DNA from: Planctomycetota bacterium
GTDB taxonomy: Bacteria; Planctomycetota; UBA1135; UBA2386
DNA length: 64,000 bases
NCBI GenBank assembly: GCA_025459175.1
Contig: JALORC010000036.1
Coordinates: 1 to 64,000 of the forward strand
Direction: 5' to 3'
The translations under genes and the position numbers were made by a program. The notes below the pieces were generated by a model. The model ran no database searches. It worked only from the letters and a program-made list of their open reading frames with translations, and was not told the DNA's origin. Position 1 is the first letter of the stretch; the number at the start of each line of letters is the position of its first letter. Below, in pieces: positions 27,899 to 38,822 of this stretch.

Positions 27899-29257
27899 AT
27901 GGAACAGCAACCGCGCCTGCCCCTCTGGTTCCTGGTGGTGAACTGGGCGCTGATCGCGGCCGCCTTCTGCCTCGGCCTCCTGCTCGGCGGCCGCCGCCTC
28001 GCCGAACTGCCCGAGCCCCAGCGGTCGGCGCTCGAACTGGTGCACCGCGAGATCCTGCGCTCGCACGTCGATGCGCACGATGCCGCAGGCTTGCTCGACC
28101 AGGCCATCGCCGGCATGGTCAACACACTCGATCCCTACAGCCGCTACGTCCCGCCCAGCGAGGTCAAGCGCTACGAGGAAGCCAACTCGGGACACTACGA
28201 GGGGATCGGCGCGCAGTTCGGCACCCACGACGACGCCGTGGTGCTCTGGTACCCGTTGGCCGACAGCCCGGCCGAGGCGGCGGGGCTGCTGCCTGGCGAC
28301 CTGCTGCTGGCTGTCGACGACCGCACCCTGGACGGACCTCGCAGCCGGGCCGAGGTCACCGAGCTGGTGCGTGGCCCGGCCGACACCACGGTGCGACTCC
28401 GGGTGCGGCGAGACGGCGGCGAACGCGTGATCCCGGTGCGCCGCGGCGACGTGCAGAAGGCGTGCGTCAAATGGGCGCATCGCATCGACGCCGAAGCGGG
28501 CCTCGGCTACGTGCACCTCAGCGACTTCCATCCCGCGGCCGCCCGCCAGCTGCTGGCCGCGCTCGCCGAACTGCAGCGCGGGGGGCCACTGCGCGGCCTG
28601 ATCCTCGATCTGCGCTTCGACGGCGGCGGCAGCCTCGACGAGTGCATCGCCATCGCCCGCGCGTTCCTGCCCGGCGGCCGGATCGTGACCCAGCGCCGGC
28701 GCGATCAGACCGTCGAGACGCACGACGCCGGCATCGGCACCTGCGCCCATCCCGAACTGCCGCTGGTGCTGCTGGTCAACGAGCACTCCGCCAGCGCCAG
28801 CGAGGTGCTGGCCGGCGCGCTGCAGGACCACGGTCGCGCCGCGATCATCGGCACGCGCACCCACGGCAAGGCCTGCGTCAACACCGTCTACACGTGGAAG
28901 GGCCTCGACCTGCGGCTGAAGCTGACCACCGGCCGCTACCTGACGCCCAACGGCCGCGACATCGAACGCCATCACCGACAACCACCGAACGGCAACGGGA
29001 ACGGCGCCGCCGGCGCCGACGACGGCGGCATCGTGCCGGACGTGGACGTTCCGGTGCGCCCGGAACAGAAGGCGCTGATCGCGAGCCGGCTCGACGCCGA
29101 CGAGCCGCCGGCCGCGTTCCGCGAGCGGTTCGTCGCCGTCGCCACCCGCTACGGCGTGACCGTGCCGGTGCCGCCGTCGGCGGACGGCGACCCGCAGCTG
29201 ACCCAGGCCCTGACCACGCTGCGCGAACGCATCGCCGGGGCCACCACGCCGAAGTAG
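27899..29257 (+). CDS. C-terminal processing protease (S41)
   Basis: A 452-residue membrane-anchored protease. One N-terminal membrane helix (residues about 10-30), a short helical region, a PDZ domain (about 97-175: ADSPAEAAGLLPGDLLLAVDD), and an S41 catalytic domain with Ser299 in HSASASEVLAGALQD and Lys324 in THGKA. The 25-residue Ser-Lys spacing is that of known CtpA/Prc enzymes. It would cleave C-termini of periplasmic proteins. A Gly/Asn-rich insert (PNGNGNGAAGADDGG) interrupts the C-terminal part. tsaD begins 21 bp downstream. Confidence 0.92.
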   Translation: MEQQPRLPLWFLVVNWALIAAAFCLGLLLGGRRLAELPEPQRSALELVHREILRSHVDAHDAAGLLDQAIAGMVNTLDPYSRYVPPSEVKRYEEANSGHYEGIGAQFGTHDDAVVLWYPLADSPAEAAGLLPGDLLLAVDDRTLDGPRSRAEVTELVRGPADTTVRLRVRRDGGERVIPVRRGDVQKACVKWAHRIDAEAGLGYVHLSDFHPAAARQLLAALAELQRGGPLRGLILDLRFDGGGSLDECIAIARAFLPGGRIVTQRRRDQTVETHDAGIGTCAHPELPLVLLVNEHSASASEVLAGALQDHGRAAIIGTRTHGKACVNTVYTWKGLDLRLKLTTGRYLTPNGRDIERHHRQPPNGNGNGAAGADDGGIVPDVDVPVRPEQKALIASRLDADEPPAAFRERFVAVATRYGVTVPVPPSADGDPQLTQALTTLRERIAGATTPK

Positions 29258-29278
29258 CCGCGCCCCCGGCGAACGGGC

Positions 29279-30337
29279 ATGCTGGGGCCCGTGTCCTTCC
29301 GTATCCTCGGCATCGAGACCTCGTGCGACGAAACCGCCGCCGCGGTCGTCGACGACGGCCATCATGTGCGCAGCAACGTCGTGCACAGCCAGATCGCGCT
29401 GCACGCCCGCTGGCGCGGGGTCGTACCGGAGGTCGCCAGCCGTTCGCACACCGAACGCATCCTGCCGATCGTCGAGCAGGCGCTGGCCGACGCCGGCTGC
29501 ACGCCGGCCGGACTGGATGCGATCGCCGTCACCCACCGCCCCGGCATGATCGGCTGCCTGCTGGTCGGGCTGGCCGCGGCGAAAGCGCTGGCGTGGCGGT
29601 TCGACCGGCCTTTGATCGGCGTCGACCACGTGCAAGCCCACGTGCACACCGGCTTCCTCGCCGACCCGGCCATGCCGCTGCCGGCGCTGGCGCTGGTCGC
29701 CTCGGGCGGCCACACCGCGCTCTACCTGGTGACCGCGCCGGGCCGCAGCGAACGGCTCGGCACCACCCGCGACGACGCGGCCGGGGAAGCACTCGACAAG
29801 GGCGCCGCACTGCTCGGCCTGTCGTATCCGGGCGGGCCGTCGATCGAAGCCGCCGCCGCGAACGGCAACCCGCGCGCGTTCGACCTGCCGCGCACGCTGC
29901 TCGGCGCCGACTCGCTCGACTTCTCGTTCTCGGGTGTGAAGACCGCCCTGCTCTACACGCTGCGGCCCCAGGGCGCGCCGGCGCCCGCGGGACTGCCCGA
30001 GGGCCAGCGCCTCGCCGACCTCGCCGCCAGCTACCAGGAAGCGGTCGTCGACGTGCTGGTGCTGAAGCTGCGCCGCGCCGCCGAACGCCATCCGGTGCGT
30101 GCGCTGTGCATCGGCGGCGGTGTGGCCCGCAACCGCCGGCTGCGGCAGCGACTCGCCGACGATCCGCAGCTGCGCGCGCTGCGCCTGGTGCTGCCCGATC
30201 CGAGCCTGTGTGCGGACAACGGGGCGATGATCGCCGGCCTCGCCTCGGTGGCGTTCCGCAACGGCGACTTCGCCCCGCTCGACCTCGACGCAATCGCCAC
30301 GCCGCAGTCCGGTGGCAAGGCCAAGCAACGCCCATGA
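29279..30337 (+). CDS. tsaD: tRNA N6-threonylcarbamoyladenosine synthase TsaD
   Basis: Transfers threonylcarbamoyl to A37 of ANN-decoding tRNAs together with TsaB and TsaE; essential in most bacteria. The 352-residue protein has the ASKHA signature [17 protein letters not shown], the metal-binding His pair in [20 protein letters not shown], and [12 protein letters not shown] 29279 is given, but GTG 29291 (VSFRILGIE) would match most family starts better. It is followed by larB with an ATGA overlap. Confidence 0.96.
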   Translation: MLGPVSFRILGIETSCDETAAAVVDDGHHVRSNVVHSQIALHARWRGVVPEVASRSHTERILPIVEQALADAGCTPAGLDAIAVTHRPGMIGCLLVGLAAAKALAWRFDRPLIGVDHVQAHVHTGFLADPAMPLPALALVASGGHTALYLVTAPGRSERLGTTRDDAAGEALDKGAALLGLSYPGGPSIEAAAANGNPRAFDLPRTLLGADSLDFSFSGVKTALLYTLRPQGAPAPAGLPEGQRLADLAASYQEAVVDVLVLKLRRAAERHPVRALCIGGGVARNRRLRQRLADDPQLRALRLVLPDPSLCADNGAMIAGLASVAFRNGDFAPLDLDAIATPQSGGKAKQRP

Positions 30338-31112
30338 CTCCATCCGACGACCGTCTGCACCAGGTGCTGCTCGACGTGCAGCAGGGCCGCTGCCGCATCG
30401 ACGATGCCGTACAGACGCTGCGCGCGCTCACCGCTGCGCCAGCTGGCGAACTCGGCTTCGCCACCGTCGACCACGATCGCCAGCGCCGCTGCGGCTTCCC
30501 CGAGGTCGTGTTCTGCCAGGGCAAGGAACCGGCCGACGCCGCCGCGATCGCGGTCGAGATCCTGGCCCGCAGCGATCGACTGCTGATGACGCGCGCCACC
30601 GCGGCCCACGCGGCCGCCGTACACGAACGGTTGCCGCACGCCACCTGGCACGCGCGCGCCCGCTGCCTCTCGGTGGCGCCGCCCGACCTGCCGCAACTCG
30701 GCCGCGTCGCCGTCGTCAGCGCCGGCACCGCGGACCTGCCGGTCGCCGAGGAGGCCGCGGTCACGCTGCGCCTCGCCGGCAACCTCGTCGAGCAGTTCAC
30801 CGACGTCGGGGTCGCCGGACTGCACCGGCTGCTGCGCCGCATCGACGCGATCCGCGCCGCCAACGCGATCGTCGTGGTCGCCGGCATGGAGGGCGCGCTG
30901 CCGTCCGTGGTCGGCGGGCTGGTCGACAAGCCGGTGGTCGCGGTGCCGACCAGCGTCGGTTACGGCACCAACTTCGGCGGCCTGTCGGCGCTGCTGACGA
31001 TGCTCAACAGCTGCGCGGCCGGCATCGGGGTCGTCAACATCGACAACGGTTTCGGAGCCGGCTATCTTGCCTCGTTGATCAACCACGGATCGGCCTCACG
31101 GCCGCAGCAACG

Positions 31113-31116
<4 letters not shown>
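30334..31116 (+). CDS. larB: LarB, P2CMN synthase (NCAIR-mutase-like)
   Basis: A 260-residue protein of the PurE-related LarB family. It carboxylates and hydrolyses nicotinic acid adenine dinucleotide, the first step toward the nickel-pincer cofactor of lactate racemase. Motifs: a helical N-terminal region, [67 protein letters not shown]. The substrate-binding part differs from true PurE. larC and larE are not in the window, so either they lie elsewhere or the protein has another role. ATGA overlap with tsaD and TTGA overlap with carA place it in a coupled operon. Confidence 0.9.
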
Positions 31117-32284
<1,168 letters not shown>

Positions 32285-32288
<4 letters not shown>

Positions 32289-33196
32289 GTTCGTTCCAGG
32301 TCTCGAGCGAACAGGACGGGTTCCGCCTCGACGCGCTGCTGCAGGGCATCGAGTGCCCGGACCTCGGCGCGCTGTCACAGAAGAAGGCGCGGCTGCTCGG
32401 CGCACTCGGCGCCGCCGCGGTCGACGGCGTGCGCAGCGAGGGCACCACGCGGGTGAAGGCCGGCAGCACGGTGACGTTCGCCGCCGACCACGCGGCGCTG
32501 ATGCTCGACCTCGGGGTGCCGATCGCGTTCGGTGACGACGACGTGCTGGTGCTGCAGAAGCCGCCCGGCCTCGCCGTGCACAAGGGCCCGCTGGTCGACC
32601 ACAGTGTCGCCGATGCGCTGGCGCGCGAACTGCCCGAGGCCGGCCTGTCACAGCGCCTCGATCGCGAGGCCTCGGGCCTGCTGCTGGTCGGCCGCCACAA
32701 GGCGGCGTTGGCGTTCCTCGGCGCCGCGATGGAACGCGGCGACATCACGCGCGAGTACCTGGCGATCGTGCACGGCGAGTTCGACGGCGAGCAGCGCACC
32801 ATCGACCTGCCGCTGCGCGTCACCGACGAACCCGACGGCGGCAAGCCGAAGACCGTCGTCGATCCGAACGGCCAGCGCTCGGTGTCGCACGTGACCGTCG
32901 TCGACCGCCGCGCCGGCTCGACGCTGGTCCGGGTGCGGCTCGAGACCGGCCGCACGCACCAGATCCGCGCCCACCTGCTGGCGCAAGGACACCCGCTGCT
33001 CGGCGACCCGCGCTACGGCGACCGCAACGCCAACGACAAGGTGCACGCGACGTTCGGCATCCGCCGCACCCTGCTGCACGGCGAACGGTTGCGCTTCCCG
33101 CAGCCGACGTCGGGGGCGGCGGTCGAAGTGACCGCGGCGCACGAGCCGGACTTCGTGCGCATGTTCCCGAAGCTGCGGGCCCGCCCGGCGCAGTGA
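32285..33196 (+). CDS. RluA/RluD-family pseudouridine synthase
   Basis: A 303-residue enzyme that isomerises uridines in rRNA or tRNA. An S4-like N-terminal region (about residues 1-75, KAGSTVTFA) precedes the catalytic domain with [13 protein letters not shown], containing the catalytic Asp, and later [12 protein letters not shown] and [10 protein letters not shown]. Sub-family (RluC, RluD or TruC type) cannot be fixed by eye. The TTG start at 32285 overlaps the carA stop as TTGA. It ends 14 bp before the palindrome array of the next gene, whose middle hairpin may also end this operon's transcript. Confidence 0.9.
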
Positions 33197-33209
33197 GGGC
33201 TGGGCTGGT

Positions 33210-33292
33210 GGTCGGCTGAGCCGACCGCTTTCGGTCAAAACCGGTCGCCTGAGCCGACCGGTTTTCCGATAAACTGGTCGCCATGGACGACC
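33210..33292 (+). promoter_or_regulatory. Three GGTCG-N7-CGACC palindromes, exact 33-bp period
   Basis: Identical arms GGTCG and CGACC with a 7-nt spacer occur at 33210-33226 (spacer GCTGAGC), 33243-33259 (CCTGAGC) and 33276-33292 (CCATGGA). The period is exactly 33 bp, about three DNA turns. The last copy straddles the ATG of the AAA+ gene at 33283. This looks like an autoregulatory operator for that gene. GATAAA just before the third copy (33268-33273) could be a -10 element, which would make the mRNA nearly leaderless. Confidence 0.7.
33237..33265 (+). terminator. Perfect 11-bp stem with T-tract
   Basis: AAAACCGGTCG (33237-33247), loop CCTGAGC, CGACCGGTTTT (33255-33265). A perfect stem ending in TTTT and preceded by AAAA fits a bidirectional intrinsic terminator for the tsaD-larB-carA-rlu operon. 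It contains the middle palindrome of the operator array, so the element may serve both purposes. Confidence 0.55.
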
Positions 33293-34602
33293 CGATGCGC
33301 GCCGCGATCCGCCAGAAGCTGGGCGACGCCACCACGGCGACCTGGCCCACCCTGACGCGGCGGGATGCGGTCGCCGAATCCATCCCCGGCAAGGCCCACG
33401 CGGTGATCGGCATGCGGCGGGCCGGAAAGACCTCGTTCCTGCTGCAGTGCCTGCAGGATCGCCTCGCCAGCGGGACCCCGCGGGATCGGCTGGTCTACTT
33501 CAACTTCGAGGACGAACGCCTGTCCGGCCTGGCGGCCGCCGAACTCGGCACGCTGCTGGACGAGTACTACCGCGCCCTGCCCCACAACCGGCGCGAGCAC
33601 CGCGTGACCTGGTGCCTCGACGAGATCCAGCTGATCCCGGGCTGGGAAGCCTTCGTCCGCCGGATCCTGGATGCGGAGAACGTCGAGGTCTTCGTCAGCG
33701 GTTCCTCGGCCCGCATGCTGAGCCGCGAGGTCGCGACCAGCCTGCGCGGTCGCGCGCTCGAGACGGTCATCACTCCGTTCAGCTTACGCGAGTTCGGCCG
33801 CGCCGCGGGACTGACGCCTCCGACCAACAGCTTGTGGGACGCCACCGAGACCTCGAACTGGCTCGCGTGCTTCGACGACTATCTGCGCACCGGCGGCTTC
33901 CCCGAACTGGCGCGCAAGGAGCTCCGTCCGCGCCAGACCGAACTGCTGCAAGGTTATGTCGAGACCGTCGTGTTCCGCGACGTCGCCGAGCGACACCAAC
34001 TGACCAATCTGTTGGCGCTGCGCGCGTTCGTGCGACAGCTCCTGCGGCAGCCCGCATCCCTGCTGAGCATCACCAAGCTTCATTCCGACTTCCGATCGCG
34101 CGGCATCAGCGTGTCGAAGGAGATGCTGATGCAGTTCCTGCTGCACCTCGAAGACGCGTTCCTCGTGTTCACGGTGCCACTGGCAACCAACTCGGAGCGC
34201 AAGCAGCAGGTCAACCTGCGCAAACTGTACGTCGCCGACCATGCGCTGGCCGCCGCCTTCCGCGGCCGTTCGAGCGGCGACCTGGGCCACCACCTCGAGA
34301 ACATGGTCGCCTGCGAGCTCGTACGCCGCGGCATGGAACTCACCTACGTGCGGACCGCGGCCGGGCACGCAGTCGACTTCCTGGCCACCGACCGGAACGG
34401 CAACGCGCAGCTGATCCAGGTCACGGCCGACCTGCTCGACCGCGACACCCTCGAACGCGAACTGCGCGCTCTCGCCGGCGCGGCCGTCGAGCACCCGGGC
34501 GCCGAGCCATGGCTCCTGGTCGGCAGCGATCTGCCGGCGGACATCGCCGTGCCACCGGGCATCCGGACGATGACGATCTGGCGTTGGTTGCTGGGCCTTT
34601 GA
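33283..34602 (+). CDS. AAA+ ATPase with DUF4143 (first paralogue)
   Basis: A 439-residue protein. Its AAA domain has Walker A GMRRAGKT (43-50), Walker B WCLDEIQ (Asp113, Glu114) and a sensor-like VFVSGSSARML. A winged-helix-like middle follows, then a DUF4143 C-terminal domain with LENMVACELVRRG and GHAVDFLAT, which is laid out like a PD-(D/E)xK nuclease core. The family is very common, often horizontally spread and of unknown function. A second member lies at 49258-50571 with a comparable operator array. ATG 33283 (MDDPM) lies inside the third palindrome. No partner gene is evident. Confidence 0.9.
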   Translation: MDDPMRAAIRQKLGDATTATWPTLTRRDAVAESIPGKAHAVIGMRRAGKTSFLLQCLQDRLASGTPRDRLVYFNFEDERLSGLAAAELGTLLDEYYRALPHNRREHRVTWCLDEIQLIPGWEAFVRRILDAENVEVFVSGSSARMLSREVATSLRGRALETVITPFSLREFGRAAGLTPPTNSLWDATETSNWLACFDDYLRTGGFPELARKELRPRQTELLQGYVETVVFRDVAERHQLTNLLALRAFVRQLLRQPASLLSITKLHSDFRSRGISVSKEMLMQFLLHLEDAFLVFTVPLATNSERKQQVNLRKLYVADHALAAAFRGRSSGDLGHHLENMVACELVRRGMELTYVRTAAGHAVDFLATDRNGNAQLIQVTADLLDRDTLERELRALAGAAVEHPGAEPWLLVGSDLPADIAVPPGIRTMTIWRWLLGL

Positions 34603-34627
34603 AACGTTGCCGGGCCCTCGATCCACC

Positions 34628-36271
34628 ATGACCAACCCGATCTCGTCGCTGTTGCTGTTCTCGATCGGCATCGCCGCGACCGCGCAGCAGCCAAACCCCG
34701 ATGCCATCGCGCTGCAGCGCCGCACCTGGCAGGTCGCCGGCGTCGAACGGCAGGCGCTGGTCCACGTGCCGGCGATCGCAGCGACCGAAGCGAGCCCGCT
34801 GGTGTTCGTGTTCCACGGCCATGGCGGCGGCATGCAGAACGCCGCGCGCAGCTTCCATCTGCACGAAGAATGGCCGCAGGCGATCGTCGTCTACGCGCAG
34901 GGCCTGCCGACCGCGACCGCGCGCGACGCCGATGGCGATCGCTCGGGCTGGCAGCCGAAGGCCGGCGCGGAAGGCGATCGCGATCTGCAGTTCGTCGATG
35001 CGATGCTGACGAGCCTGCGGCAGGAACAACGCATCGATCCGCGCCACATCCATGCCACCGGGCACAGCAACGGCGGCGGCTTCTGCTACCTGCTGTGGGC
35101 GTGCCGCGGCGAGCAGTTCGCATCGTTCGCGCCATCGGCGGCCGGCGCCGCCGGCAAGCTACGTGGCCAACAACCGCCGCCGCGGCCGATCCTGCACCTC
35201 GCGGGGCGCGGCGACCAGGTGGTGCGGTTCGCGCAGCAACAGCGAACGATCGACGCCCTGATCGAACGGCACGGCGCCGGCCCCGGCGAGCCGTGGCCCG
35301 AGGTGCCCGGCGCCACGCGCCACCGCGCCACGAACGGCGCCGACGTCGCCACCATCATCCATGACGGCGGTCACGAGTTCCTCGCCAGCGCACCGGCGAG
35401 CATCGCCGCGTTCTTCCGCGCGACCGCGCGCCAGAACCCGTGGCTGACGCCCGCGGTGCGCGGCCCGGGCCTCGTGCAACACGTCTACGCCAGCGAACGC
35501 GCCGGCGCCGAGGTCAGCTACCACGTCTGGCTGCCGCCGGACTACATGGAGCGCGACGAGCCGCGCTATCCGGTCATCTACTGGCTGCACGGCAGCGGCG
35601 GCGGCACCGCCGGCATCGCGCCGGTCGCCAACCTGTTCGCGACGGCGATCGAACGCGGCGCGTTGCCGCCGGCATTGCTCGTGTTCCCGAACGGGCTGCC
35701 GAACGGCATGTGGTGCAACAGCGTCGACGGCCGCACGCCGGTCGAGTCGATCCTGGTCGAGGAGATCGTGCCGCGCATCGACAGCTTGTTCCGCACCGTC
35801 GCGACCCGCGATGGCCGCGCGTTCGCCGGCTTCAGCATGGGCGGCTACGGCGCGCTGCGCCTCGGCTTCGCGCACAGCGACATGGTCGCCACCATCGCCT
35901 CGCTCGGCGGCGGGCCGCTGCAGCGCGAACTGCTGGCGACGCCGCGCGCAAATGATGCCCAGCGAGCGCAACTGCTGCGAACCGTCTACGGCGGCGAGAT
36001 GGCCGCGTTCGTCGACCGCAGCCCGTGGCAGCTGGCGATCCACCATGCCGAAGCGAAGCGGCCGACCCTGCGCATCTTGCAGGCCCTCGGCGACGCCGAC
36101 GAGACGCTGCCGGCCAACCGCGCCTTCCACGCGCATCTGCAGTCGCTCGACATCGCGCACGACTACATCGAGCTCGGTGCGACCGCGCACGATCCGCTGC
36201 GCACGCTGCACGGCCTCGACGACCGGCTGTGGCACTTCCTGCGCGACGGCTTCGCCGCGGCTGGTCGCTGA
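34628..36271 (+). CDS. Exported protein with two alpha/beta-hydrolase domains
   Basis: A 547-residue exported protein (signal MTNPISSLLLFSIGIAATAQ). The first domain (about 25-265) is of the LpqC/PHB-depolymerase/feruloyl-esterase type with VFVFHGHGGG and the nucleophile motif GHSNGG (145-150). The second (about 285-545) is of the esterase-D/XynZ type with YWLHGSGGG and GFSMGG (401-406). Each has a plausible Asp/His end (HDGGHEF; LGATAHDP). Two different esterase domains in one chain suggest attack on cross-linked polysaccharide esters; the substrate is inferred only. ATG 34628 lies 25 bp after the AAA+ gene. Confidence 0.85.
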   Translation: MTNPISSLLLFSIGIAATAQQPNPDAIALQRRTWQVAGVERQALVHVPAIAATEASPLVFVFHGHGGGMQNAARSFHLHEEWPQAIVVYAQGLPTATARDADGDRSGWQPKAGAEGDRDLQFVDAMLTSLRQEQRIDPRHIHATGHSNGGGFCYLLWACRGEQFASFAPSAAGAAGKLRGQQPPPRPILHLAGRGDQVVRFAQQQRTIDALIERHGAGPGEPWPEVPGATRHRATNGADVATIIHDGGHEFLASAPASIAAFFRATARQNPWLTPAVRGPGLVQHVYASERAGAEVSYHVWLPPDYMERDEPRYPVIYWLHGSGGGTAGIAPVANLFATAIERGALPPALLVFPNGLPNGMWCNSVDGRTPVESILVEEIVPRIDSLFRTVATRDGRAFAGFSMGGYGALRLGFAHSDMVATIASLGGGPLQRELLATPRANDAQRAQLLRTVYGGEMAAFVDRSPWQLAIHHAEAKRPTLRILQALGDADETLPANRAFHAHLQSLDIAHDYIELGATAHDPLRTLHGLDDRLWHFLRDGFAAAGR

Positions 36272-36351
36272 CACCGTCGGGACCCAGCGTCGCGCGCAGA
36301 ACCGCCGCTCCCGACCCTGGCCGCCCCGGACCATGCACCTACAATGCCGGC

Positions 36352-37881
36352 ATGCGAACTGCGCTGCTGGTTGCCTGGGCTTCGTGCGTCATCGCGGCAT
36401 GGACACCACCGATGCCGGCCCAGGAGCCCGCGGAACGACGTCCGTTCCTGCGCATGATCGACAACGAGATCGATGGTCGCCTCGAGCTGCTGATCGCGAC
36501 CTACACGAAGGGCTCTGCAGAACTCGTGCTGTATGCCGCGCTGCACATCGCCGACCCGGCGCACTACCAGGACCTGCAGCGGCGGTTCGAAGCCCATGAT
36601 GCACTGCTCTACGAACTGATCGCCGACCCCGCCGATCGTCCGTCGCCGGGCACGCGCACCGAGGACGATTGGTTCAACATGCTCCAGGGTGGCATGGGCC
36701 GCGGCTTCGGCCTCGTGCACCAGGGTGACCACATCGACTACCGCCCCACCAACTTCGTGCACGCCGACATGTCGCCCGAGGAGTGGGAGGAGGCACTCCG
36801 CCGCGCGGGCTCGAGCCTGATCGGCGAAGCGATGGGAATGGGCAAGAACCACGAGCCCGATCGGGACGCAGAGGCCGCGCAGGGCCGCATCGATCTGGTC
36901 GCCGCGTTCCGTTCCGGCAAGGGTGCGTACGAACTGCGTCGCCTCGGTGCGCAGATCATGGTGCAGCCGGACCCGCAGCGCGACGAGCCGACCGTCATCA
37001 TCGAGGGCCGCAACGAGAAGTGCCTGCGCGTGCTCGCGGAGCAGCTCGCCGCCGGCAAGCAGAAGCTCGGCATCTACTACGGCGCGGGCCACATGGAGCA
37101 TCTCGAACGGCGCCTGCTGCAGGACCTCGGCTGGAAGCGCACCGGCGAGCAGTGGGTGACGGCGTGGGACAACAGCAAGCGGCTGTTCCCGGTCGCCGAG
37201 AAGGGTCTGCAGCAGAAGCGCTATCGCGCCCGCCAGGATCTCGAGGCACTGACGACGTTGCTGCAGGCGTGGCAGACGAAGAACCCCGGCAAGACGCCAG
37301 CGTGGGAACTGCTGCGCCAAGAGGCCAGCGACGGCAAGTTGCCGGGGCGCAGCGACGGCAAGGATCCGTGGGGACGCGACTACGTGCTGAGGCAGCAGGG
37401 CAACGCGCACGAGGTCCGGTGCCTGGGCAGCGACGGCGTCATCGACACCGAGGACGACCAGTTCGGCAACCGTGTCGACGACCACGGCGCAGCAGCGACC
37501 AAAGAGGAAGAGGAGTATTCCAACCGCCTGGTGAACCACTTCGTGGAGCAGCGCAGGTTCCGCCAACTTCTCGAGCAAGAGAAGAAACTGCGCGCCGAGG
37601 AGATCGAGGCCAAGGAACTCTCGCTGACGATCATGAGGGCGCAGCAACAGTTGCGGGAACTCGCTCCGGACGCAGTCCGACTGCGCCAGGAACTCGCACG
37701 CACGCCCACTCTGGCGGAACTGCGAACTCGCGCCGCGGCAGCGGGAAAGCCCTTCGACGACCCCTGGGGCACGCCGCTGCGCATCGTCGATGACGCTGCC
37801 CTGGGCATGGTCCTCCGGAGTTCGGGACCGGACCGTCTACCGGACACTGCCGACGACGTGATCCGCCCCACGTCACGCTGA
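36352..37881 (+). CDS. Exported TraB-like protein with two T2SSG-like segments
   Basis: A 509-residue exported protein (signal about residues 1-24). The N-terminal 260 residues resemble the TraB/GumN fold, with YAALHIADPAHY near the start and the conserved GAGHMEHLE late in the domain. The remainder contains two segments like the C-terminus of type II secretion major pseudopilins: DPWGRDYVLRQ with CLGSDGVIDTEDDQF, and again DPWGTPLRIV with SSGPDRLPDTADDVI. In pseudopilins these form a calcium-binding loop. A charged coiled coil separates them. This combination is not one I know. Function unknown. Confidence 0.6.
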   Translation: MRTALLVAWASCVIAAWTPPMPAQEPAERRPFLRMIDNEIDGRLELLIATYTKGSAELVLYAALHIADPAHYQDLQRRFEAHDALLYELIADPADRPSPGTRTEDDWFNMLQGGMGRGFGLVHQGDHIDYRPTNFVHADMSPEEWEEALRRAGSSLIGEAMGMGKNHEPDRDAEAAQGRIDLVAAFRSGKGAYELRRLGAQIMVQPDPQRDEPTVIIEGRNEKCLRVLAEQLAAGKQKLGIYYGAGHMEHLERRLLQDLGWKRTGEQWVTAWDNSKRLFPVAEKGLQQKRYRARQDLEALTTLLQAWQTKNPGKTPAWELLRQEASDGKLPGRSDGKDPWGRDYVLRQQGNAHEVRCLGSDGVIDTEDDQFGNRVDDHGAAATKEEEEYSNRLVNHFVEQRRFRQLLEQEKKLRAEEIEAKELSLTIMRAQQQLRELAPDAVRLRQELARTPTLAELRTRAAAAGKPFDDPWGTPLRIVDDAALGMVLRSSGPDRLPDTADDVIRPTSR

Positions 37882-37906
37882 ACGTCATCCTGCAGACCGG
37901 CTGCCG

Positions 37907-38701
37907 CTAGCTTCCGAGTCCGGCCGAGTAGTTGGCTGGCGCGTGATCGGCGAGTGCCGGGTGCGGATCGAACCAGCGCCTCTCGGCAGGCGAAGCGGCC
38001 GTGTCGGCAAGACCATCCGCATCACCGCCGTCGTCGGCCCCGTCGACGCCGATGTGCTGCAGCGAGCCCCCGTGCACGTAGCCCAGGCGCCGCGGCGGCA
38101 GGGTCGGCACCAGGTCCCGACCGTTCACGACCCGGTGCAGCGGACAACGCAGCGTCGACCAGAAGTCGGCGTCCCCGACGCGGGGCGCGCCGAACGTGTA
38201 GGCAGCCGCGAATGCGTGCCGCGACGCCGCCAGCGTCGCCAAGGCACCGCCGAGGCTGTGGCCGGTGACGAACGTCGGCACCGGGAGCCGCGCCAGTTCC
38301 GCTTCCACTTCGCCGAACACGTGCTGCAGCCCCCGAGCGAAGCCTTCGTGCACCCGACCACCGCGCGACCAGGAAACCGGCGCGACTCGTAAGTTGGTCA
38401 ACCAATCCCGCAGATCCGACGTGCCGCGGAACGCCAGCACCGCGATCCCCGGCCCGACCACGATCGCCGCCTGGGTCGAGCCGCGATCGAAGAAGCGCTG
38501 CTCGCGCAGACCGACACGCGCGAAGAACCCGGCCCGCCCCTCGCGTCGATAGAGCGTGCGCGCGATCTCACTGCACCACCACGCCTGCCCACGGTCCCAC
38601 CCGGTCACCGCGGGATCGAGCGCCGCTGCGCCGCGAGCCGCGAAGAAGTCCGTCGCACTGCCCGGATCGAGCACGGCCTGCCAACGATCGTCGCGCACCA
38701 T
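37907..38701 (-). CDS. Class 3 lipase-like alpha/beta hydrolase
   Basis: A 264-residue lipase_3 family protein. Features: the oxyanion segment VLAFRGTSDLRDWLTNL, nucleophile motif GHSLGG (Ser149), NGRDLVPTLPP with the likely catalytic Asp, and a C-terminal His in LADHAPANY. No signal peptide is visible, so it is either cytosolic or exported by another route. It is convergent with the TraB-like gene (25 bp between stops) and divergent from the 38823 gene. Confidence 0.88.
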   Translation of the reverse strand: MVRDDRWQAVLDPGSATDFFAARGAAALDPAVTGWDRGQAWWCSEIARTLYRREGRAGFFARVGLREQRFFDRGSTQAAIVVGPGIAVLAFRGTSDLRDWLTNLRVAPVSWSRGGRVHEGFARGLQHVFGEVEAELARLPVPTFVTGHSLGGALATLAASRHAFAAAYTFGAPRVGDADFWSTLRCPLHRVVNGRDLVPTLPPRRLGYVHGGSLQHIGVDGADDGGDADGLADTAASPAERRWFDPHPALADHAPANYSAGLGS

Positions 38702-38822
38702 GCTGCATCAGATTGGCGCGCAGCCGACGTGGCGTCGAGAACTCGGCCGCCGACCAGTAGCCCCACCACCTCGGGCAGCCGTCCCGCGTTGCCATGCGCA
38801 GTCGCGCGGCTACGGTGCGTTC

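Noticed and set aside
27875..30343. Upstream extension of the NtrC-type regulator to 1445 residues
   Set aside because: The receiver domain begins at ATG 27874; the extension is antisense to the Ctp protease and tsaD.
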